Origin: Henriciella sp. | Lineage (GTDB): Bacteria > Pseudomonadota > Alphaproteobacteria > Caulobacterales > Hyphomonadaceae | Direction: 5' to 3' | DNA length: 64,000 nucleotides | NCBI GenBank assembly: GCA_013213785.1 | Contig: JABSPZ010000010.1 | Coordinates: 1 to 64,000 of the forward strand | Shown: piece by piece, positions 42,871 through 50,521 of the stretch | Position numbering within the stretch: the first letter of the stretch is position 1 | Layout of the letters: each line of letters begins with the position of its first letter | Notes under the pieces: model-generated | Told to the model about the DNA's origin: nothing | The model's database searches: none | What the model saw: the letters and a program-made list of their open reading frames with translations, nothing else | Translations under genes and position numbers: made by a program

Positions 42871-43335
42871 TTAGTTTTGTTCTAGATCTTTGAACGCCTT
42901 TTTTAGGCGCCACTCTTCGCTGGTGACATTGCGCTCGATATTCCGCAGCCGCTCTTCAAGATCCATAAATGTGTACTTGAGACCGGAGGCGGTGACCCGA
43001 GGTCGGTCTGACACATTGCGCCAGAACTGCTCTTCCTCTGGGGCCAAATTACGACGGCCCTTTGGTTCTTGCGGCGTAATCATCGCAGCGATGATGTATG
43101 CAAAAATCGAGAACGGCCCCGCCATAAAGAAAATACTCAATACGAACAGGATTCTAACGAGTGTTGGTTCCCATCCGAAGCGCTCCGCGATCCCACCACA
43201 CACGCCAAGCCAAACACGGTCAGTCCGTGAGCGGAAAAAACGTTTTGGGTTTGGGGAACGGAACATTGGGTCTTCTTCTCTGCTTGTATAATAATCGTCT
43301 CTTAGCGGACGGCGATGTCTTCTTCTGTGTGTCAT
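42871..43335 (-). CDS. pspC: Phage shock protein C
   Basis: 154 residues. The PspC domain is at about 35-92: SRTDRVWLGVCGGIAERFGWEPTLVRILFVLSIFFMAGPFSIFAYIIAAMI, followed by a C-terminal coiled coil (FMDLEERLRNIERNVTSEEWRLKKAFKDLEQ). A basic N-terminal extension (THRRRHRRPLRDD) is longer than in E. coli. It senses envelope stress at the inner membrane with PspB. Three bases after pspB. Confidence 0.93.
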   Translation of the reverse strand: MTHRRRHRRPLRDDYYTSREEDPMFRSPNPKRFFRSRTDRVWLGVCGGIAERFGWEPTLVRILFVLSIFFMAGPFSIFAYIIAAMITPQEPKGRRNLAPEEEQFWRNVSDRPRVTASGLKYTFMDLEERLRNIERNVTSEEWRLKKAFKDLEQN

Positions 43336-43338
43336 GGT

Positions 43339-43593
43339 CTAATCCTCGAACCTGCGGGGCGAGAGCGGACGGCGGCTTTTGGGCTCTTCTTGAGCATCCA
43401 TAAGCTCTTCGATGGTCTCAATGCGGCGCTCGATTGAGCGAGCTGAGCGCCAAAGATCTTCCAGCATCCGCTCATCGTCCGGCATCAGGGTCTTCTGTTT
43501 CCGCCACAGTGTGATGTAGTGAAACACCATGCCGGGGAAGACGACAAATATCGCGACAATGGCTACGGTTGCGATGATGAATTCCTCTCCCAT
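43339..43593 (-). CDS. pspB: Phage shock protein B
   Basis: 84 residues: one N-terminal transmembrane helix (IIATVAIVAIFVVFPGMVFHYIT) and a cytoplasmic coiled coil (DDERMLEDLWRSARSIERRIETIEELM), as in PspB. It acts with PspC to relieve PspA repression of PspF. It lies between the 37-residue small protein (two bases away) and pspC (three bases away). Confidence 0.85.
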   Translation of the reverse strand: MGEEFIIATVAIVAIFVVFPGMVFHYITLWRKQKTLMPDDERMLEDLWRSARSIERRIETIEELMDAQEEPKSRRPLSPRRFED

Positions 43594-43595
43594 AG

Positions 43596-43709
43596 TTAGT
43601 CAGCAACCTCGGTTTTTGCCTTACGGCGATCTTCTAGGTGGAGGGCGATAAGGCCCGGCGCGGTGATTGCGGTCATAAAGCCAGCAAGAATTACGAACGG
43701 CACTAACAT
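43596..43709 (-). CDS. 37-residue small membrane protein inside the psp operon
   Basis: Not in the ORF track. Frame: one hydrophobic helix (MLVPFVILAGFMTAITAPGLIAL) and a charged tail (HLEDRRKAKTEVAD). It fits exactly between pspA (three bases) and pspB (two bases) with no other room, so it is almost certainly translated. Position and shape recall PspD or PspG-like small stress proteins, but there is no recognised similarity. Confidence 0.7.
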   Translation of the reverse strand: MLVPFVILAGFMTAITAPGLIALHLEDRRKAKTEVAD

Positions 43710-43712
43710 GGA

Positions 43713-44411
43713 TTAGGCCTCCTTCTTATCAGCTGGCTTTGCAGCTTTGGGAGTTGATTTGGTGCGCGCCTTTTTCAGAGCCTTCAGCTCTTCTTCGATC
43801 GCATCATTGCGCTCGAGGGCAGCAAACTCTTGCTCAAGTGTTGGCTCGACGCCGCGAATGGTCTCAGCGTAAGCTTCGAGCTCATCCACTTTGCGCTCAA
43901 CTTGTGAGTAGCGTGCCAGGGCATCATCAACGCGGGTGTCGTAAGTCTGCTCACGGACACGGATGCGTTGCTCCGCGGCGTCGCGGCGCATCATCAGAGC
44001 GCGGTGCTTCGCTTTGGCTTCGTCGAGTTTCGCTTGCAGGCGGGTCAGATCATCCTGACGCTTGTGAAACGCCTCTTCAGCCAAATCCATCGCTTCTTTG
44101 CGGCGTGTGATTTCCTGCTCGGCTTTCTTTTTCGCGATCAGCGCGCCGCGAGCGAGATCTTCGCGGCCTTTATCGATCGCGAGGCCAGCTTTGGTTTCCC
44201 AGTCGGCGCGGATTTCAGAATAGTGCGCAATCTCGCGCTCCATTTCTTTCTTATCGGCCATGGCACGCGCCGCTGCGGTGCGGACTTCTACAAGCGTGTC
44301 TTCCATTTCTTGGATCATAAGACGCGCGATCTTTTCTGGGTTTTCGGCATTGTCCAGCATCGCGTTGATGTTGGAATTAATGATGTCGCCGAGGCGTGAG
44401 AACATTCCCAT
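43713..44411 (-). CDS. pspA: Phage shock protein A (PspA/IM30 family)
   Basis: 232 residues, almost all helical coiled coil. The start MGMFSRLGDIINSNINAMLDNAENPEKIARLMIQEMEDTL is the PspA signature with the amphipathic membrane-binding helix. It ends in a Lys/Ala-rich tail (TPKAAKPADKKEA). PspA binds damaged inner membrane as oligomers and inhibits PspF in unstressed cells. The ATG at 44411 is used; the track start runs through the upstream small gene. Confidence 0.95.
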   Translation of the reverse strand: MGMFSRLGDIINSNINAMLDNAENPEKIARLMIQEMEDTLVEVRTAAARAMADKKEMEREIAHYSEIRADWETKAGLAIDKGREDLARGALIAKKKAEQEITRRKEAMDLAEEAFHKRQDDLTRLQAKLDEAKAKHRALMMRRDAAEQRIRVREQTYDTRVDDALARYSQVERKVDELEAYAETIRGVEPTLEQEFAALERNDAIEEELKALKKARTKSTPKAAKPADKKEA

Positions 44412-44488
44412 GATATTTTTTCCTTGTATCTTTTGGGGTTCAAAGGGGAGAGGGAGGAAACGCGGTTTCTTTTGGCTGTTTTCAGCTC

Positions 44489-44641
44489 TTAGAAGAAGAA
44501 GCCGCCGAGGAAGACACCAGCGACAAAGAACATCCATGTCTCTGGTGAGCGAGTGGAGAGGTAGCGGCCAAAGCGGCCACTCTCACGGCGGGCTTGGTCG
44601 TAACGGTCGCCATAGCCATTTTCGTAAGAGCGCTCAGTCAT
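44489..44641 (-). CDS. 50-residue tail-anchored small protein, first gene of the psp operon
   Basis: From the ATG at 44641 (MTERSYENGYGD), with AAGAAGGA nine bases upstream. A polar, Arg/Tyr-rich head (DRYDQARRESGRFGRYLSTR) is followed by a C-terminal helix (TWMFFVAGVFLGGFFF), so it is tail-anchored in the inner membrane. It lies downstream of the sigma-54-like promoter and 77 bases before pspA, making it the first gene to be induced. I do not recognise it. Confidence 0.65.
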   Translation of the reverse strand: MTERSYENGYGDRYDQARRESGRFGRYLSTRSPETWMFFVAGVFLGGFFF

Positions 44642-44694
44642 TGTTTTTCTATCCTTCTTGCGAGCGACCCCACTGGCCGCCATGCCAGATTGAT

Positions 44695-44710
44695 TTCAAG
44701 GACCGTGCCA
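44695..44710 (-). promoter_or_regulatory. Sigma-54-type promoter of the psp operon
   Basis: On the minus strand the sequence is TGGCACG-GTCC-TTGAA: a perfect -24 element, correct four-base spacing, and a -12 TTGA close to the consensus TTGC. The E. coli pspA promoter also departs from the consensus at this -12 position. It ends 54 bases before the first operon start codon. Confidence 0.65.
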
Positions 44711-44758
44711 GTTTTGAATTAAATTCATAATGTATTGTTTTTACGAACTATTTTTCTT

Positions 44759-44824
44759 ATTTGGCGATTTCCGCTTAAGCCAAATTAGCCAATTACACTT
44801 ATACTATTGGTTGTTTTCACCAAT
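44759..44824. promoter_or_regulatory. Cluster of TTGGC/GCCAA inverted repeats, candidate PspF upstream activating sites
   Basis: Three dyads: ATTTGGC-N13-GCCAAAT (44759-44785), GCCAAT-N12-ATTGGT (44788-44811) and ATTGGT-N7-ACCAAT (44806-44824). They lie 50-130 bases upstream of the sigma-54-type promoter and just before pspF, where PspF sites occur in E. coli. Confidence 0.5.
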
Positions 44825-44845
44825 TTATTTTGCTAAATAGACCTC

Positions 44846-45925
44846 ATGATCGGAAACCAAAGCCCCCAATTGATCGGCGAGGATCCAAGCTGGCTGGAAG
44901 CGCAGGAACACGTCTCTCGTTTGGCCCCGCTCGACCGCCCTTGCCTGATCATTGGCGAACGCGGCACCGGTAAGGAACTGATCGGGGAGCGGATGCACTT
45001 CCTCTCGCGTCGCTGGGAAGGCCCGTTTGTGAAAGTGAATTGCGCCGCCCTCTCGGAGCAACTCTTAGACAGTGAGCTATTCGGTCATGAGCGCGGCGCT
45101 TTTACCGGCGCGACCGAACGGCGGCTTGGCCGATTTGAGCTCGCGAATGGCGGCACGCTCTTTCTCGATGAAATCGCCACCGCCTCAATGCAGGTCCAGG
45201 AAAAGCTGCTTCGCGTCGTTGAATATGGCGAGTTTCAGCGTCTTGGCGGTGAAAAGGTTCTGACCACAAATGTGCGCGTGGTCGCTGCGACCAATGTCGA
45301 CCTTCCCAGCAAAGCCGCCAGCGGAGACTTCCGCGCCGACTTGCTGGATCGCCTAGCCTTCGATGTGGTCACACTTCCGCCCCTGCGAGCAAGGCCAGCC
45401 GACATTTCCCTGCTCGCGGATTTCTTCGCGCGGCGCATGGCGCGCGAAATGGCCGAGGATTTTCCAGGCTTCGCCCCATCCGCTATCGCGGCCATGGAAG
45501 CCCATAGCTGGCCGGGCAATGTGCGCGAGCTGCGCAATTTCGCGCAGCGCATTACTTATCGCGCAATCGCCGAGCATTCAGTGGACCCCGTTCAGTTTGA
45601 TCCTGGCGCGCTTGATCCATTCGCCTCTCCCTGGCGACCCGCCGCGGTTCTGAAAGCCCCCACCCCCAACCAAGCCCCGCAAACAGAAGCGCCCACCGCG
45701 CCACCGCCGCCTGTGCTCGATATCCCCTTCGAAGACCAGATCCGCTTGTTCGAAACGAGCCTGATCGATACTGCCCTGTCCGCGCATGAAGGCCATCAAG
45801 GCAAAGCCGCCAAAACACTCGGCCTCAGCTACCATCAGTTCCGCGGCCTTCTTAAGAAGTATGGCTACGGCAAAGGGGCTGGAAAACCAGTCGCCGAAAT
45901 CGAGGGTCCGATCCGGAGCATGTGA
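44846..45925 (+). CDS. pspF: Sigma-54-dependent activator PspF
   Basis: 359 residues. No receiver or PAS domain precedes the AAA+ domain, as in PspF. The Walker A is GERGTGKELI, the sigma-54-contacting GAFTGA loop is at about residue 86, Walker B GGTLFLDEI near 106, and a C-terminal Fis-type helix-turn-helix (GHQGKAAKTLGLSYHQFRGLLKKYG) near 312. A Pro-rich linker of about 40 residues before the DNA-binding domain is longer than in E. coli. Divergent from the psp operon. Its presence implies an rpoN gene elsewhere in the genome. Confidence 0.93.
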   Translation: MIGNQSPQLIGEDPSWLEAQEHVSRLAPLDRPCLIIGERGTGKELIGERMHFLSRRWEGPFVKVNCAALSEQLLDSELFGHERGAFTGATERRLGRFELANGGTLFLDEIATASMQVQEKLLRVVEYGEFQRLGGEKVLTTNVRVVAATNVDLPSKAASGDFRADLLDRLAFDVVTLPPLRARPADISLLADFFARRMAREMAEDFPGFAPSAIAAMEAHSWPGNVRELRNFAQRITYRAIAEHSVDPVQFDPGALDPFASPWRPAAVLKAPTPNQAPQTEAPTAPPPPVLDIPFEDQIRLFETSLIDTALSAHEGHQGKAAKTLGLSYHQFRGLLKKYGYGKGAGKPVAEIEGPIRSM

Positions 45926-46028
45926 TGCGATCTCATACGCTTGATAGAGGCAGAGGACGATTATAAGGCTGCTTGTGGGGATTCCATAAAACAACGCTCG
46001 AACTGCGTCGGGCTGGCTGAGGCCACAA

Positions 46029-47267
46029 ATGACTGACGCATCTCGGGCGGCTGCGCCCACCTCTTCGACTGAACGCTACCAAATTCTAGACGTGCTGCGC
46101 GGCTTTGCCCTGCTTGGGGTTTTAATCGCCAATCTGGACGAGCTTGGCGGGGAAGGCATGACTGCCACCGCTGAACAACTGGCCATGCTCTCCACCGCTG
46201 GCTTTGACCAAGCCGTCAAACGGGCGCTTGAGCTCTTTGTCTATGGCAAGGCCAATACGCCGTTTGCCATCCTCTTTGGCATTGGGTTTTGGATCCAGAT
46301 GGAGCGGTTGACCGCAAGGGGCGTAGCTTTTGGCAGCATCTATTTACGTCGGATCACGATTCTTGCCGTGTTTGGCACGATCCACATGCTCGGCTGGTTC
46401 TCCTGGGATATCCTTCATCTCTACGGCCTGCTCGCTTTCGCCCTTTATTTCAGTCGGTCTCTGTCTGATCGAGCTCTGTTATGGATCGGCGGCGCCCTCC
46501 TCGTCTTAGGAAAGCCTGTTCTCACTTGGGCAGGGGCTGAACTTGGATGGACGCAGGCTGGACTCGACGCCGCTTATACTGAGACCGAAGTCATGGCACG
46601 CTATGCCGCCGCGCAATCGGGCGATTTCATCGCCTATGTCGGGGCGATGAATAAACATATTTGGCTCGACTGGGTGCTTGGCGGAACACTCATCGCATGG
46701 TTCGCGTATGGCCTCGGGCGATTTTACATCGGTGCATGGATCGCCCGAAAAGGCTGGATCCAGAATGCTGAGACGCACCTGCCTATGGTCAAAAAACTGA
46801 CCCTTCCGCTCCTATTGAGCGGCCTCGGCCTCCAGATTTTCACACAAGAGATGTCGAGCTATCCGGCGATCGCAGCTCTTGCGGCACCTCCGCTCTGGCT
46901 GGAGATCCTCCACAATATCGCAACGCCGCTCATCGCCGCCGGCTATGTCTGCGCCCTGATCTGGCTGTTCTTTAGCGCTTCTTGGAAATGGCTCGCACGC
47001 CCGTTTGCCCCGGTAGGGCAGATGGCCCTCACCAATTACCTGATCCAAAGTCCATTTATTCTCTTGCTCCTAACAAATGCTGGTCCTGGCCTAGGTTTGG
47101 CGGGACATGCAGGCAGCGCTCCTTTCCTCATGCTGTCTCTAGGCTTCTTCGCCGTGCAAGTGATCGCGAGCCGTTTTTGGATGAAAGTCTTTGCTTATGG
47201 CCCCGCCGAGTGGGTCTGGCGCGGCCTTACCTATCGAAGCTTCCCGAAAATCCGACGCGAACGATAA
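46029..47267 (+). CDS. DUF418 family multipass membrane protein
   Basis: 412 residues with about ten hydrophobic helices. It begins ERYQILDVLRGFALLGVLIANL, the N-terminal signature shared by DUF418 and acyltransferase-3-like proteins, and has the C-terminal family segment PFAPVGQMALTNYLIQSPFILLLL. Family members are annotated as possible transporters or acyl-transferring membrane proteins; no function is assigned here. The vWA gene follows after 91 bases. Confidence 0.85.
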   Translation: MTDASRAAAPTSSTERYQILDVLRGFALLGVLIANLDELGGEGMTATAEQLAMLSTAGFDQAVKRALELFVYGKANTPFAILFGIGFWIQMERLTARGVAFGSIYLRRITILAVFGTIHMLGWFSWDILHLYGLLAFALYFSRSLSDRALLWIGGALLVLGKPVLTWAGAELGWTQAGLDAAYTETEVMARYAAAQSGDFIAYVGAMNKHIWLDWVLGGTLIAWFAYGLGRFYIGAWIARKGWIQNAETHLPMVKKLTLPLLLSGLGLQIFTQEMSSYPAIAALAAPPLWLEILHNIATPLIAAGYVCALIWLFFSASWKWLARPFAPVGQMALTNYLIQSPFILLLLTNAGPGLGLAGHAGSAPFLMLSLGFFAVQVIASRFWMKVFAYGPAEWVWRGLTYRSFPKIRRER

Positions 47268-47358
47268 GATCACAGCGGTTTGCCAAGCTTCTCGCCACGA
47301 CACCCTTGGAAATTGGCCTCACGCGGGTTACCTTTAACGTGAACGTCAGGAGTGTCCC

Positions 47359-48540
47359 ATGTTCCTCAACTTCTTTAACGAACTTCGCGCCGCCAAAGTC
47401 CCCGTGACTTTGAAAGAGTATCTGGCGCTTATGGAAGCGATGGATAAGGGCGTCATCGATCGCGACGTTGAGGACTTCTATTACCTGGCCCGCGCCGCTT
47501 TAGTGAAGGACGAGCGCAATATCGACAAGTTCGATAAAGTGTTCGGCCATGTCTTTAAAGGCTTGGACAGCCTCGGCGATGCGGTCGAAGCGCAAGACCT
47601 TCCAGAGGAATGGCTGCGCAAGATGACAGAGAAATTCCTGTCCCCTGAAGAGATGGCTGAGATCGAGTCTATGGGCGGCTTTGAAAAGCTCATGGAAACC
47701 TTGAAGAAGCGTCTGGAAGAGCAAAAGAAGCGCCACGAGGGCGGCAATAAATGGATCGGCACAGGCGGCACATCGCCATTTGGCGCGAATGGCTACAATC
47801 CCGAAGGCATCAGGATTGGCCAAGACAAGTCTCGCCACCGCCGCGCAACCAAAGTTTGGGATAAACGCGAGTTCAAAAACTATGATGATAGTGTCGAGCT
47901 CGGCACGCGGAACATCAAAGTTGCACTGAAGCGCCTGCGCAAATGGGCCCGCAATGGCGCTCCAGACGAGCTGGACCTCGATGCCACGATCAAGAATACG
48001 GCACGCCAAGGCTATCTCGACATCGAGATGCGTCCGGAGCGCCGTAACACAGTCTCCGTGCTGCTGCTGATGGATGTTGGCGGCTCAATGGATCCGCATG
48101 TGAAAGTTATGGAAGAGCTGTTCTCAGCGGCCCGAGCCGAGATCAAAAATCTCGAATACTACTATTTCCACAACTGCCCGTATGAGGGCCTTTGGAAGGA
48201 TAATCGCCGCCGCCGCAATGACGTGATCCCGACCTGGGACGTGCTGCATAAATATCCAAGCGAGTATAAAGTTATCGTTGTGGGCGACGCGACGATGAGC
48301 CCGTATGAGATCACGTATGCAGGCGGGTCTGTCGAACATTGGAACGAAGAACCCGGCGGTCTCTGGATTCAAAGATTTGTCGCGCAGTTCCCGAATTTTG
48401 CTTGGCTCAACCCAGTGAAATCCGGCGCTTGGGAATATACCGGATCCATCCAACTGATCCGCGAACTCATCGGCCCTGACCGGATGTTCGAAATGACGCT
48501 TGAAGGTCTGGACGGCGCCATGAAAGAGCTTGGACGCTAA
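47359..48540 (+). CDS. vWA-domain protein of the CoxE-like family
   Basis: 393 residues. The N-terminus (MFLNFFNELRAAKVPVTLKEYLALMEAM) and middle (RRATKVWDKREFKNYDDSVELGTRNIKVALKRLRKW) are typical of CoxE-type proteins, followed by a vWA domain from about 228 with LLLMDVGGSMDPH, where the usual DxSxS is DVGGS, so the metal site is altered. Such proteins act with a MoxR-family AAA+ ATPase; none is adjacent. It follows the DUF418 gene and has a CAGGAG ribosome binding site. Confidence 0.85.
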   Translation: MFLNFFNELRAAKVPVTLKEYLALMEAMDKGVIDRDVEDFYYLARAALVKDERNIDKFDKVFGHVFKGLDSLGDAVEAQDLPEEWLRKMTEKFLSPEEMAEIESMGGFEKLMETLKKRLEEQKKRHEGGNKWIGTGGTSPFGANGYNPEGIRIGQDKSRHRRATKVWDKREFKNYDDSVELGTRNIKVALKRLRKWARNGAPDELDLDATIKNTARQGYLDIEMRPERRNTVSVLLLMDVGGSMDPHVKVMEELFSAARAEIKNLEYYYFHNCPYEGLWKDNRRRRNDVIPTWDVLHKYPSEYKVIVVGDATMSPYEITYAGGSVEHWNEEPGGLWIQRFVAQFPNFAWLNPVKSGAWEYTGSIQLIRELIGPDRMFEMTLEGLDGAMKELGR

Positions 48541-48575
48541 TCGACGCTCACCTCGAATTTTGCAAATTGCAACAT

Positions 48576-48617
48576 TAAAAAGCCCGCCAGCACACAAAGG
48601 GGAATGGCTGACGGGCT
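48576..48617 (-). terminator. Strong terminator on the minus strand
   Basis: AGCCCGTCAGC pairs with GCTGGCGGGCT (11 pairs, one G-T) around a 15-base loop, followed by TTTTT on the minus strand. On the plus strand there is a C-A mismatch and no T-run. There is no annotated gene upstream on the minus strand, so it would end a short RNA made from the 48618-48806 region. The rest of that gap holds TGACG-TATT-CGTCA and ATACGTAT dyads near 48660-48685. Confidence 0.6.
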
Positions 48618-48806
48618 GAAGACATCTACGCTGTGTGGGTGCGTGGAATGTCGTTTTGACGTATTCGTCAGAAAAATACGTATTCCGATGGCCCGCTGAG
48701 ACAAATAGTCAAAATTTAGTACAAATTTCTGCGCATCGTTGCTCTTGCAACAGTTTCCTACTTGTCGTTGAGTGATCGAGATCGACCCAGGGCGGCATGA
48801 TTCAGA

Positions 48807-50432
48807 GTGGCGGACCAGCAAGAACACGCTGAAATAATTGAAAGATCCCGGGCAGAAGCGGCCCTCGCTCTGCTCCGTTCCTTGGCGCGCGCCGGCGAAG
48901 ACCCCGAAAAATTTGCACAGGCTTGCCGCGATTGGGCCAACCTCTCCGATGATGTCGAAAGCCTACCGGAGTTTCAGTCCGTTCTGTCTATGCTGACGGC
49001 GGAACCAAATGACATAGAAACACCAAACATAAGATGGCCGAGCGAACCAGCCGCAGCAACCGACACGTTTATGCTGGATGCGAAAGGCAAGATCTCAAGC
49101 CTTCCAAAAGAACTCGCGACACAATTCGATTTGAAAGTCGGCGACGTCTTACATCCTTCGCTTCAATCGAAAAATGCTCCGGATACTTCCCCATCTGGGA
49201 TGCTCATCGAGCTCGCGGATCGGTCGGGCGTTTCACGCCAGATAAAGATCTACCCCAAGCTGACCGAGGGAATGCTGTCAGGTTTTACGGGGCAGGTTTT
49301 TCTGTATCGCCTATCCGGCGCTGTTCGCACACATCTGACAAACCATTTCGGCGTAACCAGCAGCGAACTCGAAATTTTGGAACTTGTTCTCAGGCGGCAC
49401 CGCTTAGAACAGGTTGCTGAACTCCGCGGCATCAAATTGAATACGGTTCGAACGCACGTTGCGAGGCTGAATAATAAGCTTTGCTGCAAGAGCTTAACCG
49501 AAACGATTGCGATGACTGTGGAACTTTCGCAAGCGCTTAGCCTCCGCGCGGAGCCGCCACACGTTCTCGTCACCGAAGATGAAAATGCGTCCCGCCGGAT
49601 TGCACTGCGAAATGACAATCAATGCGTGGAGTATCGCCGGTTCGGCGCAGCACACGGTCGCCCAGTCATCATTTTACATTCATTGGAATATGGCTACCTC
49701 CCGTCCAAAGAGATGATCAACGCGGCCCGCAAAGACGGCATCAATTTGATTTTCCCACTGCGTCCGGGATTCGGTGAGACAACGCCGACGGGTTCGATCG
49801 GAGACGCAGCCAAAATGCTGGTCGAATTCATCCGCGTTCTAGGTCTCAGAGACATCATTCTTGTTGGACAATCCACATCGGCGCCCCTTGCATTAGAAAT
49901 TCAAACCCTAAGCCCGCGCATCGCGAAGACGGTATTGATCAATTATGGGCTCGATGTGAGCGACAAACTCTCAGCGATCCAACCAAATTGGCTGAATGGA
50001 TTGCTTCGCATGGGCCTCAGCTCTCGCGCAGGATTTGCGTTCGGGGCCCGCTCGCTTCGCACAATTAGTGAGACCTTTGGCGGCATGCGTTTCTATCGCA
50101 TGATGTACCGAAATCAGGATAGCGATTTGGCGTATTTGGAAGCCAATCTTGGACACTTCCAGCTCGCATCTGACTATCTCTATGGCGCCGATCTGAAGCA
50201 CACGCGTTTAGATCTGGAATCAGCCTTCCTGGATAATCCTCGCGCTGTGGATCTGCTGTCTGAAGTCTCACCTCTCATTGTCCTGAACAGCATGGACCAG
50301 CAAGGCGTTGGCCCGGAAGCTTCCAGAGAAGCCGCGGAACGTTTGGGGCTTGATTTTAGACCAATCGAGCATCCAGGTCGGAACTGGATGTTCCAGCACC
50401 CAGAAACGCTCTTCAAAGAGATCATGGATTAA
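48807..50432 (+). CDS. LuxR-type helix-turn-helix protein fused to an alpha/beta hydrolase domain
   Basis: 541 residues. An N-terminal region of about 180 residues may be a sensor (LDAKGKISSLPKELATQFDLKVGDVL); a LuxR-type HTH follows near 195-245 (FGVTSSELEILELVLRRHRLEQVAELRGIKLNTVRTHVARLNNKL); then an alpha/beta hydrolase domain from about 270 with HG-type oxyanion segment VIILHSLEYG and the elbow VGQSTSAPLA, where the usual final Gly of GxSxG is replaced by Ser. A possible His is in IEHPGRNWMF. It may sense or degrade a small ester or lactone signal. GTG start at 48807. Upstream of an acyl-CoA dehydrogenase. Confidence 0.75.
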   Translation: MADQQEHAEIIERSRAEAALALLRSLARAGEDPEKFAQACRDWANLSDDVESLPEFQSVLSMLTAEPNDIETPNIRWPSEPAAATDTFMLDAKGKISSLPKELATQFDLKVGDVLHPSLQSKNAPDTSPSGMLIELADRSGVSRQIKIYPKLTEGMLSGFTGQVFLYRLSGAVRTHLTNHFGVTSSELEILELVLRRHRLEQVAELRGIKLNTVRTHVARLNNKLCCKSLTETIAMTVELSQALSLRAEPPHVLVTEDENASRRIALRNDNQCVEYRRFGAAHGRPVIILHSLEYGYLPSKEMINAARKDGINLIFPLRPGFGETTPTGSIGDAAKMLVEFIRVLGLRDIILVGQSTSAPLALEIQTLSPRIAKTVLINYGLDVSDKLSAIQPNWLNGLLRMGLSSRAGFAFGARSLRTISETFGGMRFYRMMYRNQDSDLAYLEANLGHFQLASDYLYGADLKHTRLDLESAFLDNPRAVDLLSEVSPLIVLNSMDQQGVGPEASREAAERLGLDFRPIEHPGRNWMFQHPETLFKEIMD

Positions 50433-50521
50433 AGAGGGTCATCAGTCGGACGGCGCCAGTTCGTCCTGCTCCCGCATGGGAACCCCTTCTCAGACGGCGC
50501 AGGCGCGATACACTCCGAAAC

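Noticed and set aside
47325-47345. TTAACGTGAACGTCA as a LiuR/MerR-type operator
   Set aside because: Half-sites are imperfect and the downstream gene is not a typical target.
48537-48827. 96-residue minus-strand ORF in the vWA-LuxR gap
   Set aside because: Runs through the terminator hairpin and has no protein-like features. A 16-codon frame across the terminator was also considered as a leader peptide, but nothing lies downstream for it to control.
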